From Aliikangiella coralliicola (GTDB lineage Bacteria; Pseudomonadota; Gammaproteobacteria; Enterobacterales; Kangiellaceae), in contig NZ_ML660163.1 of NCBI RefSeq assembly GCF_007004725.1, positions 266,915 through 330,914 of the forward strand: a DNA stretch of 64,000 nucleotides. The letters are read 5' to 3'. The notes beneath the pieces are model-generated. The model did not search any database. It saw nothing but the letters and a program-made list of their open reading frames with translations, and was not told the origin of the DNA. Positions 47,002-56,971 of this stretch are shown one piece after another. A program made the position numbers and the translations under genes. Position 1 is the stretch's first letter, and every line of letters begins with the position of its first letter.

Positions 47002-48984
47002 TTAGTTGATTTTTGTCCGGCTAGTATCATAAATGCGCTCCCACATTTGCACAAATCCTTCAGCAGAATTGCCAATATTATTGGTATCCGCTCCAAGGTT
47101 GTTCATATCATGGAGTAGACCCGGAAGTAACCCAATGTGGGCTAATCCTTTCCGGTTGAACTCTGTGTACCATGACGGTCCAGCAGGCATACTACCTTGC
47201 GCGGTGGCTTGTTGTTGCCGTTGTGATTCATCAACAGCACTAGCACAAGCTTCCGCGCCAAAACGCGGCGGCATTTGAGTAATAAAACCATTAAAGTCTG
47301 AGGCAAAAGCAACTTTCACATTTCTATCGTTAGCGTATTGATAAAACTGAGTAAAAGAACGAGAGGAGCCATCGCAATTATTGGTGACGGCAGCATCAGA
47401 AAAAGGCGTATAACTTTTCATACCTTCTTCCCCAGTTCGTAACCCCAAAACACCGCCGGTTTGTCTCACATACTCCAAAGTTTCATCAGTGGTAACATGC
47501 TCTTTGAGAACCTCTTTGTCCTCAGGCAGTAAGAGGTTATCTATGCGTGTGTGAGAATTAAATAGTGGGTAATACTGTTTTGCCTTTGCCAATTGATAAA
47601 CACTTCGTTGAGTATTCAGTGATAAATGAGCAATATCAATCAACATGTTTAACCGCATCATTTCACTGATTAGTGCACTACCTTCGTTAGTTAAGCCTAA
47701 AGGGTTATTGACGCCATTGCCACCTGAAGCATAGTCGATGTCCCGATCAAACCAGGATTTGATTTGGCTATTAACTTTCATTACATCGCGATGATAGGCC
47801 GCGCCTGCGAAAATCGTATTTGATTGATGGGCAATCTGAATGCTGCGCACTCCCATATCATAAAAATCGTGTAACTGTTGTAACCAGGAACCATCACTCC
47901 TCGACATAATATCGCTCGCTTCAACGGCAAGCACGACGGCTAACTTACCTGCTTCGATAGCACGACGAGCTTCCCATGGGTCACGGACAATTTCATACCA
48001 GTTACTTTGCTCAGCCATCTTTTTCAAGGAGTTAATTTGCCTTTTAACGGCTTCCATATCAGCCGGCGACAGCTTGTTATTGTGGTTGCCTGAAGCAATC
48101 ATCGCCGCAGAAACCCACTGATTGTTTACCAAAGATGCGACCATTAAATTCAACCCATTGTCATGGGCTTGTTTCAGCCATTGTTCGGTGACCTGTTGAT
48201 GTTTAATATCGCTCCATTTGGGCCAATCATTAAACGTGGGATAACCATAAATTTTGTCAGGATGCGGCGCGACTAACTCATTAACCTCAATACCGAGGGG
48301 AGTCAAGTTTGCATGATTATAACCATCGCAAGCATGCGCTCGCGCGTTCAACGGGCCGACACTATGATCACCCCAATACCATCCAGCAGAAAAAGCAAGA
48401 GAGGCCGCCTGATGAACATGAACATCGGCAAATCCCGGCACCGGTTGTGAATGAGTCGTTTTAATTGGTTGCCAGACTCTCCCTTCTCCAGTTGGTCGAA
48501 TTAAATCAATTTTAAAACGCGCTCGACCAGTTGGGCTATTGCCCAAAAGCCTCACCGACACTTTTTGATTTTTAATATTTGTTAATCGCCGGCTCCAGGA
48601 ATCACCAATATACCGCCTGCCACCTCTCACACTAAATTCCCAGTGCTTGGTTACCGCCCCATTTTCTGCAGTAGAACAAACCACGAGCGTTGTTTTACCA
48701 CCAAAACGAGAACCGTCTAACTTTGTTATTTTGACATCTAATGAGTTAATATCTGATGCCGTTGCCTGGATGATTCGCTTCGTGGAGAAACTAATGATGT
48801 TACTGGTTTGCTCGGTAACTAGCCGTCGTGGACCAGGTGTTCCTTCGCCATTGTGAAAAATTTCTTCGTTGGCCATATCAAATAGATTATAAATCACATC
48901 AGTATCGCCACAGCTGGCGGCAAAACCGGTGGAAGATATTGAAATACCGGCAATAAAAGTGCATTGCAAAACTTTTTTCTTCAT
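47002..48984 (-). CDS. Exported peptidase M19 (renal dipeptidase)-like metallohydrolase
   Basis: A 660-residue exported protein with a signal peptide (to about residue 23, cleavage after GFA). An N-terminal region of about 180 residues, probably beta-rich and not recognised, precedes the hydrolase. The catalytic barrel shows the M19 ligands: DVHVH near residue 186, the VEASDIM Glu, IDIAHLS, NSHTR, and FASDFNG. Members of M19 split dipeptides or act on beta-lactams; here the large size and N-terminal domain set it apart from the 320-400-residue forms. A CDG motif (ACDGYNH) near residue 215 is extra. Confidence 0.85.
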   Translation of the reverse strand: MKKKVLQCTFIAGISISSTGFAASCGDTDVIYNLFDMANEEIFHNGEGTPGPRRLVTEQTSNIISFSTKRIIQATASDINSLDVKITKLDGSRFGGKTTLVVCSTAENGAVTKHWEFSVRGGRRYIGDSWSRRLTNIKNQKVSVRLLGNSPTGRARFKIDLIRPTGEGRVWQPIKTTHSQPVPGFADVHVHQAASLAFSAGWYWGDHSVGPLNARAHACDGYNHANLTPLGIEVNELVAPHPDKIYGYPTFNDWPKWSDIKHQQVTEQWLKQAHDNGLNLMVASLVNNQWVSAAMIASGNHNNKLSPADMEAVKRQINSLKKMAEQSNWYEIVRDPWEARRAIEAGKLAVVLAVEASDIMSRSDGSWLQQLHDFYDMGVRSIQIAHQSNTIFAGAAYHRDVMKVNSQIKSWFDRDIDYASGGNGVNNPLGLTNEGSALISEMMRLNMLIDIAHLSLNTQRSVYQLAKAKQYYPLFNSHTRIDNLLLPEDKEVLKEHVTTDETLEYVRQTGGVLGLRTGEEGMKSYTPFSDAAVTNNCDGSSRSFTQFYQYANDRNVKVAFASDFNGFITQMPPRFGAEACASAVDESQRQQQATAQGSMPAGPSWYTEFNRKGLAHIGLLPGLLHDMNNLGADTNNIGNSAEGFVQMWERIYDTSRTKIN

Positions 48985-49259
48985 TTTATTTTCCCTATAT
49001 TAAAAGCTATTTTACAAACTTAATTATTGTTAGTGAGCAGACGCTCGCTCAAACTCAATCCGCTTCAGTTTTACAGCAGACAAAAGAATCTCAACTCGTT
49101 TAGAAAAAGTCTATTTTTTTGAAATTTATATGATGAAAGTTTACGAATTGAGATATATCTGGCTTTTAATATTATATTGGCAATTCATTGCAGTAATTTG
49201 ACCCGGGCATCTTAAGAAACTAGCTGCCTTCCTGCAGCCGGCAAGCTCCTTATGGGAAA

Positions 49260-49745
49260 TTAAGGCGTAGCGTGGCACTCTTTAAAAATATAGACGCCGT
49301 CGTCAGCATCGCCCGGCAAATCGATATGACCGGAATAAGTTGGATATCCTTGAACCGCGACACAAACTTTACGCAATTTTCTATTAATCATTACCGGCCA
49401 TAAACTCCTTGCTCTATCAGGCAAAGATGCATGGAGCTTAAGTTCTAAATGAGCGTCCCATAAAGCACCTTTTTCCTCGCGCAATATAAAACCTTGAGGA
49501 ACATATTGGCCATCAATTGGATCATAGGTCCACAAACCAACCGTTTCCCATTGGCCATTGCTCGATTCAACCTTTTTGGTATTCGGCGCAGTTTGAGGAA
49601 AAAACAAATTTTTAGCAAGAGAACCTAAAAAAATAACGGTTGCGACAATGATTGCGCCTATCACTCCCATTAACCACTTTTCCCACTCAGAGCATTTTTT
49701 TCTTGTCCATATTTTCCATAACGACTGATTATTTTTAACCGACAT
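49260..49745 (-). CDS. Single-span membrane protein of unknown function
   Basis: A 161-residue protein with a basic N-terminus (KIWTRKKCSEWEKW), one membrane segment near residues 24-46, and an outside domain of about 110 residues with DPIDGQYVPQGF, two conserved-looking tryptophans and a C-terminal CHATP. An AAGGAG ribosome site stands before the ATG. I do not recognise the family. Confidence 0.65.
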   Translation of the reverse strand: MSVKNNQSLWKIWTRKKCSEWEKWLMGVIGAIIVATVIFLGSLAKNLFFPQTAPNTKKVESSNGQWETVGLWTYDPIDGQYVPQGFILREEKGALWDAHLELKLHASLPDRARSLWPVMINRKLRKVCVAVQGYPTYSGHIDLPGDADDGVYIFKECHATP

Positions 49746-49809
49746 CCTTTATCTCCTTATCATAAAACCTCGTTAAATACAGAAATTAACCATATTCACA
49801 AGACAGTGA

Positions 49810-50394
49810 TCATTTTCCACCAAGATCATCATCCGATATTTTACGCTCAAATACATACTCGAAAAACAAAGTATTTTGAGAGGGGCCCTTTTGATTCGAT
49901 AGGCGAAAACCATTTTTCTCAAGCACTTTTATCGATCCTTTATTGTCAGAGTCAACGCCACCAATGATAGAGTATATTCTTTTATCTAATAAAGCCCAGT
50001 TTACGACGCCTTTTATTAAATCACTTCCATACCCTTTTGACCAATAATCTTCGCCGATAAGATAACCAATATGCAAGTTAGCTAATTGTTCGTGGCATTC
50101 AACCTCATGGAGAAAAACGAAGCCAATGATTTCGTTACCGGGCAATAGTTTGACTGTCAAAGCGCAGCTTTCTTTTAATCGTTGTTGCCACCAATCTATT
50201 GCCTCTTTTTCTGTCGTTATCTTCTGCCAGTTTTCTGGCAACGATTGGGTTACTGCAGGTGTCATTAGCTTCATAATGCAATTAGCAAATACTCGTTCCG
50301 CTTCATCATCAGTCGGGTCGATTTGATAACTTTCGACCAACAGTTTATCTGTACGAAAATGACATCGCTTATTGAGTGGTGTGACTAGATTCAT
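49810..50394 (-). CDS. GNAT family N-acetyltransferase (RimJ/RimL-type)
   Basis: A 194-residue protein of the Acetyltransf_3 type: an N-terminal TDKLLVESYQ segment, then the cofactor motif IGYLIGEDYWSKGYGSDLIKGVV near residues 125-147 and the VDSDNKGSIKVLEKNGF segment. These match ribosomal-protein acetyltransferase relatives, but many unrelated substrates are known. I use ATG 50394; a GTG five codons upstream is the alternative. Confidence 0.88.
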   Translation of the reverse strand: MNLVTPLNKRCHFRTDKLLVESYQIDPTDDEAERVFANCIMKLMTPAVTQSLPENWQKITTEKEAIDWWQQRLKESCALTVKLLPGNEIIGFVFLHEVECHEQLANLHIGYLIGEDYWSKGYGSDLIKGVVNWALLDKRIYSIIGGVDSDNKGSIKVLEKNGFRLSNQKGPSQNTLFFEYVFERKISDDDLGGK

Positions 50395-50473
50395 TTTATC
50401 AGTTTCCACTTAATTAATTGATATAAAAATTTAAGGCACGTTTATACCATTGATTAGCTATCCCGAATTCAGG

Positions 50474-51118
50474 TTAGCTAACATTACTCATCGCCTGCTC
50501 AATTGGTATCGAGCCACGATACAACTCAATCGTCTTGTTAATCGTGCTTTTGTTATGGAGACAATAATGAATTGCATCAGCAGTATCCGCGCGTGAAATA
50601 ATCTGTAGTTCAGGATTCTCAGGCCTTTCAGTTTTAACCAACCCGGTACCCACTTCATCATTGAGCTGGCCAGGTCTGAGAATCGTATAGTTTAATCCGC
50701 TGTTTACCAGGTGCTTATCTGCAAAATGTTTCGCAACCAGGTAAGGTTTAATAGGCTGTGGTCCGTTATCAGGATTATCCGCTCCTCTAGAGCTAACCAT
50801 GACAAAATGCTGAACATCGTCATGCCTGGCAATATCAATCACTTTGCAAGCTCCCCACAAGTCAATTAAAAGCGTTTCCTCTGCACCAGTTCCTGCCCCG
50901 GAGCCAGCAGTAAAAACAACTTTATCACACCCGGCAAACGAAACTTCAAACGCTTCTCCCAGGTTACCGACAATCACTTCTATTCCTTTATCGGCAAACA
51001 TCTGCGTTTTGTTCTGACTCCTTACCATTGCAACAACCGACTTATTCTCAGCGTGCAAACGCTCAACAACCATCCTGCCAATTTTTCCACTCGCCCCAAT
51101 AACCAGTGTTTTATTCAT
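50474..51118 (-). CDS. NAD(P)-binding Rossmann-fold protein (NmrA/YwnB-like)
   Basis: A 214-residue protein with the cofactor motif VIGASGKIGRMVVERL at residues 6-21, VFTAGSGAGTGAEETLLIDLWGA near residues 70-92, and an HFVMVSSRGADNP segment. It lacks a Tyr-x-x-x-Lys in the classical place, as in the atypical SDR subgroup of NAD(P)-dependent oxidoreductases and sensors. ATG 51118 is preferred to a TTG six codons upstream. Substrate unknown. Confidence 0.87.
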   Translation of the reverse strand: MNKTLVIGASGKIGRMVVERLHAENKSVVAMVRSQNKTQMFADKGIEVIVGNLGEAFEVSFAGCDKVVFTAGSGAGTGAEETLLIDLWGACKVIDIARHDDVQHFVMVSSRGADNPDNGPQPIKPYLVAKHFADKHLVNSGLNYTILRPGQLNDEVGTGLVKTERPENPELQIISRADTADAIHYCLHNKSTINKTIELYRGSIPIEQAMSNVS

Positions 51119-51403
51119 TATGAATGCCGTCTCCAATTGTCGTTTAATTTTCAGTAATCTCTCAGCCTGCTACTTACCGAATTAACTTCTACTCTCGAAA
51201 TCGAGTGATACAACTCGACCAGTCCCACTATCCTCTAGCAATTTCAGCAAGTAGTCACTACTTAAATTTAATCAAGAAAATTCAATAAACTTGCTCTAGT
51301 TCGCACTATCCAGGCGAAGATAAATAAACTCATTTTAAGATATTGAACTAAACTAATCATTACACCCGAGAAAAACTAAGCGACCTATGTGACGGAGTCA
51401 ATC

Positions 51404-52192
51404 TTGTCAGCATTAGATAAATACTGGCATTTTAAAACATTGATAAAATATCGAGCATTCATAATTCTGTGCGTGTGTTTTCTGCCACTGTCAGCCAATG
51501 CCAACCATGCAATCGACAACCGCATTAAGATCGTTACCGAAATTTTACCGCCGTATCAATACGTTGGAAAAAATGAGCAGTTAGATGGATATGCCGTTGA
51601 TGTTGTTAACACACTCATCCAACGACTGAACATAAAGATAAAAGTCGAAGTCTACCCGTGGGCGAGAGCATACAACTATGCACTCCATAAACCAAATGTT
51701 TTGATATTTTCAATGGCTCGTACACCGCTGCGAGAAGATAAGTTTGTCTGGATTGGAAAATTACACCATGAAAACTACTCTTTTTATAGCCTGGCTTCTG
51801 GCCGCGCAGTCGATAAAGCAAACCTCAACGAAATTAAACCCTATACTATCGCAGTAACCCGAGGTACAGCTTTAGAACAATTTCTGTCGAAAAAGAATTT
51901 TGAATACCTGGAAAAAACCAATAACATGAAGCACGCTATTAAAATGCTCTACAAAAAACGAGTCGACCTGATATTTGGCGATGACTTTATCGTCAAGCTG
52001 CTAACCAAAGAAATGAATTACGACTTTGAACAAATGAAAGCCGTTTTCAAAGTACCAGAGATTAATGCCGACCTGTATATTGCGATGAGTAAACACTCAG
52101 ATACCAAGCTAGTCGAACGTGTCAGAAAAGCATTCAATCGAATGAAAAACGAAAATATCATTGCCGATATTAAAGCAAAGTGGCAAATGTAG
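51404..52192 (+). CDS. Periplasmic solute-binding protein, SBP_bac_3-like
   Basis: A protein of about 262 residues with a signal peptide ending near LSANA. The body shows an ITEILPPYQYV-like opening (VTEILPPYQYVGKNEQLDG), a YAVDVVNTLIQRL helix, WARAYNYALHKPNVLIFSMARTPLRED, and VDLIFGDDF. That is the polar amino-acid-binding fold, without an ABC transporter nearby. The start is probably TTG at 51404, which has GGAG six bases before it; a GTG at 51389 is possible. The sister protein at 33609 is in an operon with a c-di-GMP enzyme; this one is not. Confidence 0.83.
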   Translation: MSALDKYWHFKTLIKYRAFIILCVCFLPLSANANHAIDNRIKIVTEILPPYQYVGKNEQLDGYAVDVVNTLIQRLNIKIKVEVYPWARAYNYALHKPNVLIFSMARTPLREDKFVWIGKLHHENYSFYSLASGRAVDKANLNEIKPYTIAVTRGTALEQFLSKKNFEYLEKTNNMKHAIKMLYKKRVDLIFGDDFIVKLLTKEMNYDFEQMKAVFKVPEINADLYIAMSKHSDTKLVERVRKAFNRMKNENIIADIKAKWQM

Positions 52193-52370
52193 CTTTTTAC
52201 ACATAGAGTAATTCACCGAGTATTTCACTCGATAAAATTTAACCAGATCTTTCTAGTTTTCTCCCACCAAATCACGTAAAATCCCCTCCCCTTTTTTTGG
52301 CTGGCTGCTTTTTAGTTGGTCTACGCTCGAATTGTTCACGGCACACTCTTCAAAATCAGCGAGGTTATAC

Positions 52371-53732
52371 ATGTTTGCAGGATTAGATTTTGGAACATCC
52401 AATTCAGCCATTGGAATCAAGAAAGATAAACAGGTTGATTTGCTACCTCTTTTTCAAGAAGAGCAATTCTTACCCTCAACACTCTACACGCTCGATCGGA
52501 ATTTCGTGTGTGAGTACATATACAACCAACTAACCGATAGTGCTAAACAAGATTACAAAGATAGTCGTTTAAAGGAACTTCAACGCGCGGAGTCAACCAA
52601 ACGAGAGCTGGGTATTGATCCAACTGAAAAGCATCACTACTTTGGAAAACCGGCAATCGAAGCATATATCGAAAACCCTGAAGAAGGTATTTTTATTAAG
52701 TCTCCAAAATCGTTTTTGGGGTCAACCGGGCTATCTGACACTCAGCTCCAATTTTTTGAAGATTTAGTTTCTGCCATGATGCTCAATATCAAGCGCGTAG
52801 CAGAATCACAGATCGAGGAAAAGATATCACAAGTTGTTATCGGACGACCGGTTAATTTTCAAGGGGTTAATAGCGACAAAAGTAATCAGCAAGCAATCGA
52901 AATCATGGTAAAGGCAGCAAAACGCTGCGGATATAAAGATATTGAATTTCTTTATGAACCTTTAGCCGCCGGTGTCGATTTTGAATCAGGGTTAACCACC
53001 GACAACATTGTCCTGGTGGTCGATATCGGCGGTGGAACAACTGACTGCTCGATGGTAAAAATGGGGCCGTCATTTATCAAGAAAATTGATCGAAGCGATA
53101 ACTTTCTGGCACATAGCGGTCAACGGATTGGTGGAAACGACTTAGATATTCACCTGGCATACCGCTCGTTAATGCCTTTATTTGGCCTCGGCACTTTTCA
53201 GAAAAAAGGCATCGAAGTTCCTATTGCTCCTTTTTGGAGTGCGGTTGCCACTAACAACGTCGGAGAACAAACTCAATTTACCAGTCAAAAGTTCGCCAGG
53301 GAATTAAAAACTCTGCGTATGGACGCAGCAGCTCCGCAACTGATAGAGCGACTTATTTACCTGCAGGAATCAAAACAAAACCATCGAGTTGTTCGTTCAG
53401 CCGAGCTCGCAAAAGTTGATATTAGTGAAAATAAAACAACTGAAGTTGTTCTTGATTATATCGAAAATTCACTGAGCCAACATATCAGTGAATCTTTATT
53501 TGAATCCTCAATCGAAAAGCCATTACAACTTATTAAAGCACTTATTCAGGACGCCATTAGTCAAGCGGGAGTCAATCCTGATATCGTTTATATCACTGGT
53601 GGTACGGCCAAATCACCGACGGTGAGAAAGGCAGTCAAGGAAGTGATTCCAGAAGTAAAAATATATGACGGTGATTATTATGGTAGCGTTGCCGCGGGGT
53701 TGACTAAGTGGGCTGCTAAAATATTTGCCTGA
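52371..53732 (+). CDS. yegD: YegD-type Hsp70 family protein
   Basis: A 453-residue chaperone-like ATPase matching E. coli YegD through its length: FAGLDFGTSNSAIG at the N-terminus (phosphate-1 loop), FIKSPKSFLG, VIGRPVNFQG, the VVDIGGGTTDCS phosphate-2 motif, a GGNDLDI motif and VYITGGTAKSP near the C-terminus. It has the nucleotide-binding part of Hsp70 with only a short tail, so it lacks the substrate-binding domain. The start is ATG 52371, which has GAGG 6 bases before it; the frame is open 13 codons earlier. It is convergent with the propeller gene. Confidence 0.94.
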   Translation: MFAGLDFGTSNSAIGIKKDKQVDLLPLFQEEQFLPSTLYTLDRNFVCEYIYNQLTDSAKQDYKDSRLKELQRAESTKRELGIDPTEKHHYFGKPAIEAYIENPEEGIFIKSPKSFLGSTGLSDTQLQFFEDLVSAMMLNIKRVAESQIEEKISQVVIGRPVNFQGVNSDKSNQQAIEIMVKAAKRCGYKDIEFLYEPLAAGVDFESGLTTDNIVLVVDIGGGTTDCSMVKMGPSFIKKIDRSDNFLAHSGQRIGGNDLDIHLAYRSLMPLFGLGTFQKKGIEVPIAPFWSAVATNNVGEQTQFTSQKFARELKTLRMDAAAPQLIERLIYLQESKQNHRVVRSAELAKVDISENKTTEVVLDYIENSLSQHISESLFESSIEKPLQLIKALIQDAISQAGVNPDIVYITGGTAKSPTVRKAVKEVIPEVKIYDGDYYGSVAAGLTKWAAKIFA

Positions 53733-53762
53733 ATTAGAGGGTGAGAAACAAACACATCAAAA

Positions 53763-53793
53763 AAATACCTCCGATATTGTCGGAGGTATTTTA
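53763..53793. terminator. Bidirectional terminator between yegD and the propeller gene
   Basis: AAATACCTCCGA (53763-53774) and TCGGAGGTATTT (53780-53791) form a perfect 12-bp stem with a five-base loop. The plus side runs into TTTTA and the minus side into seven T, so both convergent transcripts can end here. Confidence 0.9.
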
Positions 53794-53831
53794 ATGGGTT
53801 TAGTCTGTGATTTCGCAAATAAAACAGGTGA

Positions 53832-54749
53832 TTAGTCTATTAATAATTCTGACACCCAGATATTATTTTGGTCAAGCCCTTCCCAAGCCATGTACAAAGA
53901 GTCACTAGTTGGTGTTAAACCTATGGGACCTATTTGCGTAGCACGATCAGAAAGCTCAGTTTGCGGCGACCAGTTAATTCCATCTTGTGATGATGATACC
54001 CAGATATTATCCTGATCCAATCCTTGCCAAGCCATGTAAAAAACACCCAGACTATCAGAATGAGTGATCCCTGGTGCAGATTTAGTGGCGCGATCAGTAA
54101 GCTCTTTTTGAGAGCTCCAGTTAATACCATCTTCAGAAGTCGATACCCAAAGATTATCTTGCCCTGAACCTTGCCAAACCATTGCGAACAACTTGCCATT
54201 TGGCCCCTGGGAAGTTCCAGTGACGGCCGGACCATTTCGGGTTGAACGATCGCTCAGCTCTCTTTGGGGCGACCAACTAACACCGTCGCTCGACGTCGAC
54301 ACCCAAATATTATCCTGGCCCACACCGCGCCAGGCCATAACAGCCAGATTATCAACACCGGCTAATGTCGGGTTATTTCTTGTCGCTCGATCTTCCAGCT
54401 CTTTTTGAGGCGACCAGTTAAGGCCGTCATTCGAAGTTGAAACCCAAATATTGTCCTGCCCAAGTCCACGCCATGCCATTACAAACTTTCCATTAACAAC
54501 CGCCAAAGCTGGCGCATCCCGTGTTGCTCTGTCCTCCAATTCTTTTTGTGATGACCAGGTTCTGCCATTATCACTTGAGACAGAGACCCATATGTTATCT
54601 TGATCTAACCCTCTCCATGCCATACATAGAACACCGTTTGTTGCTAATGCAGGTCCATTACGAGTTGCTCTGTCAGTCAATTCTCGTTGAGGTGACCAAC
54701 CTGTCAAATCAAGATTTGAGTACGCACTTGAATTTTTATCTGATTTCAT
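53832..54749 (-). CDS. Six-repeat beta-propeller protein with Asp-box motifs
   Basis: I start at ATG 54749 (ribosome site GGAA), giving 305 residues; the frame runs to 54884 but the extra 45 residues lack any known feature. The body is six close repeats of about 42-46 residues. Each has W-S-x-Q-x-E-L-x-D-R-x-T, then M-A-W-x-G, then Q-(D/N)-N-(I/L)-W-V-S, and all but the last end in an Asp-box-like S-x-D-G. Six blades should close into a propeller. Such repeats resemble carbohydrate-binding or sialidase-type propellers, but I see no catalytic residues. There is no signal peptide at the preferred start, so it may be cytoplasmic or leave by another route. Confidence 0.82.
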   Translation of the reverse strand: MKSDKNSSAYSNLDLTGWSPQRELTDRATRNGPALATNGVLCMAWRGLDQDNIWVSVSSDNGRTWSSQKELEDRATRDAPALAVVNGKFVMAWRGLGQDNIWVSTSNDGLNWSPQKELEDRATRNNPTLAGVDNLAVMAWRGVGQDNIWVSTSSDGVSWSPQRELSDRSTRNGPAVTGTSQGPNGKLFAMVWQGSGQDNLWVSTSEDGINWSSQKELTDRATKSAPGITHSDSLGVFYMAWQGLDQDNIWVSSSQDGINWSPQTELSDRATQIGPIGLTPTSDSLYMAWEGLDQNNIWVSELLID

Positions 54750-55213
54750 AATAGTTCCATTAATGTAATTACTTCGTTTAAGAAATATTGAGCGCCAAAT
54801 GAAAAACACAGATCGAATGGCGTTTCCATACCGAACACAATTTTTGAAAATTTCAAAATGAAAAATTGCAACGCTCATCGACAAAAATCATGTTCGCAAA
54901 CGTTTTAGTCAGTGGCTGTTTCTCACTACCTAAAGGCAAATACAGTGTAGAAGACAATTAAGAAAATTAATGAGATAAAATAATAAATCATTCAATTATT
55001 TGAATAGTTTTCTGCCGGTGAGATGCCCCATTGAATGAGTGATAGCAGAATGAAATATTTGGCAACCATTAACAGAAATTTCAACGTGAAATAAAATATT
55101 GCTCAAGCAAGAAAATATAATTTGGCCGAGTAAAAATTAACTTTATTGCTCTATATTTTTTAACTCAGTGACCCATTAGGGCAAACCAAATGGGTCACTC
55201 TGTTAACAGTTAT
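54750..55213 (-). other. Spacer upstream of the propeller gene with an 11-bp terminator hairpin
   Basis: No gene is visible. AGTGACCCATT (55167-55177) and AATGGGTCACT (55189-55199) form a perfect stem 15 bases after the stop of the S33 peptidase on the minus strand; the following minus-strand sequence is GAGTTAAAAAA, so T-run support is weak. The remaining 400 bases are AT-rich and must hold the propeller promoter. Confidence 0.55.
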
Positions 55214-56971
55214 TTACCAGCGTTTGTTCTTCGTAATCTGACGTAAAAATATTTCACGTTTTTCATTTTGATCATCCGCTCGCCGAGAAAGCAAATTTAG
55301 ATTATTTTCAAATGGAACACTATCAGAATAACAAATTGTATTCTTGTTTTCCGGTAACTCGCCCGTCAGCAAATAATCAAATGTGATCTTATCAGCACAT
55401 GCCGACAAGAAAGGTGTTGTGTGTCCCCAACCTTCAACGGTTACTAAACGAGACTCAGGCATTAACTCAGCAACAACTTCGGCGCCATGATAAGGTGTTG
55501 CCGGATCAAAACGTGTGCTGGTGACCAAAATTGGATGGCTGGTCTGGTGATCAAATGGGCCTGCAAAACGGTTCTTTGCCGGGCCTCGCCAAAATTTGCA
55601 CGGGCTCGAACTCCAGGTCCAATAGGCACCAAAATATCCGTTTTCATGGTTCGCCACTTCGCCGGCAAACGGCCACATAAAATAATCGTGAGGGTTGTCT
55701 GAATCACTACAAAGAACACTGGTAAATCCCTCACCAGATTGCGGTAGTTTCTCATCAGCCGACAATTGATTTTCAATTCCTAGTTGCTTATGCAGTGCAG
55801 TTAAACTCGGTGCAATTTCATCAGGCGTAAGCATTTGTTCTATTTGCAGTAACATCCCTGCAAAATTCGGCCAGGACGCTGCAGAATACATGGTTCCGGT
55901 AGTTAAACCTAAAAAAGCCTCATCTGACAAAATATAAATCTCTCCATTACCTAATGGTACTTCCAGAGGTTCAACCTTTAGCCGCTGAAAAATCTCGTCG
56001 AATCGTTCTGCTGAATTTCCGCTAAAAAGACAAGTCTCAGAATTCGCATCACATAGGCGAAAAAATTCGTTGAGAGAATCCATTGTACCAATGTCACTTT
56101 TTAGTCGAGTTGTCACCGGCATGTAGTAACGCTCAAAATCACGCCCAGTAGACCAGGCTATGGGGTCTAACACACCATCAACAACTAACGCACGAATATG
56201 GTTAGGAAACATGTTGGCGTAGGTCATTCCCAAATACGATCCATAAGAATAACCGACAAAATTGATTTTTTCATCGCCCACCGCTCGCCGCAGTAAATCA
56301 AGATCTCTCGCGACATCCGCGGTTGACATATTTTTGAGAATATCACCACCGTTTTTTCGACAAGACTTCGCATAAAATCTGTCGGCGCGCTTATGTGCCT
56401 TGATTTCTTTGTAAGTTTCCGGTGTTTGAGAAACATTATATGCCTTTGACTGATCCTCCACAGTTTTAAAACAGGTCAACGGATTACTCGCACCGATGCC
56501 TCGCGGGTCAAAGCCGATCAGATCAAACTTTTCTCTCACATCATCACTAAACCAAAATGTCCCCACATTCAATAACATGCTCACACCGGATCCGCCAGGT
56601 CCGCCGGGGTTTAAAAAAATGGAACCAATTTTATTTTTCTGATCGGTCGCTGGATAGCGAGCGAGTGCAATGGTCGTGGTTTTGGATCGACGCCCAGACT
56701 TTCCAGGCTTGAACTTTTTATAATTGAGTGGTACTTCTACTGTTGCACACTGAAATGGTGCATCAGCGTTTTCACATGCTTGCCAGTTTATTTCAGGCGT
56801 AGCAATTGAATTCATTAAGATTTCGTTTTCGCTTTTTTTCTTAAAGTCTTCGGCGCTTGCATTGAATCCGACAGTGGCGAAGGCGAGTACGAGCGGTAAC
56901 TTCATGATAGTTCGAGATATACCTCTCGACTTATTTCTCATTAAACAACGATCAACTTTTTCAGTTTTCAT
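55214..56971 (-). CDS. Exported alpha/beta-hydrolase, S33/TAP-like peptidase
   Basis: A 585-residue secreted protein with an N-terminal signal (hydrophobic residues about 25-40). It has the S33 layout: a cap of about 100 residues, FLNPGGPGGSGVS (oxyanion region, near residues 119-131), the nucleophile elbow GYSYGSYLG (Ser about residue 244), a catalytic Asp in the TRFDPATPYHGA segment, a His in the VEGWGHTTPF segment and the TAP-like C-terminal domain. Members release N-terminal proline or tripeptides. An AAGGAAAG ribosome site supports ATG 56971. It is divergent from the ABM monooxygenase gene. Confidence 0.9.
   Translation of the reverse strand: MKTEKVDRCLMRNKSRGISRTIMKLPLVLAFATVGFNASAEDFKKKSENEILMNSIATPEINWQACENADAPFQCATVEVPLNYKKFKPGKSGRRSKTTTIALARYPATDQKNKIGSIFLNPGGPGGSGVSMLLNVGTFWFSDDVREKFDLIGFDPRGIGASNPLTCFKTVEDQSKAYNVSQTPETYKEIKAHKRADRFYAKSCRKNGGDILKNMSTADVARDLDLLRRAVGDEKINFVGYSYGSYLGMTYANMFPNHIRALVVDGVLDPIAWSTGRDFERYYMPVTTRLKSDIGTMDSLNEFFRLCDANSETCLFSGNSAERFDEIFQRLKVEPLEVPLGNGEIYILSDEAFLGLTTGTMYSAASWPNFAGMLLQIEQMLTPDEIAPSLTALHKQLGIENQLSADEKLPQSGEGFTSVLCSDSDNPHDYFMWPFAGEVANHENGYFGAYWTWSSSPCKFWRGPAKNRFAGPFDHQTSHPILVTSTRFDPATPYHGAEVVAELMPESRLVTVEGWGHTTPFLSACADKITFDYLLTGELPENKNTICYSDSVPFENNLNLLSRRADDQNEKREIFLRQITKNKRW

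Noticed and set aside
52332..52370. Extra N-terminal residues on YegD
   Set aside because: The ATG at 52371 with a GAGG site matches the family N-terminus; the upstream codons are open only by chance.
54193..54751. Plus-strand open frames opposite the propeller gene
   Set aside because: They are the antisense image of the repeats, with no ribosome site or family resemblance.
55167..55199. GGGCAAACC-like string as a c-di-GMP (GEMM) riboswitch
   Set aside because: It is in the loop of a terminator hairpin after a peptidase gene and none of the other conserved GEMM parts are present.
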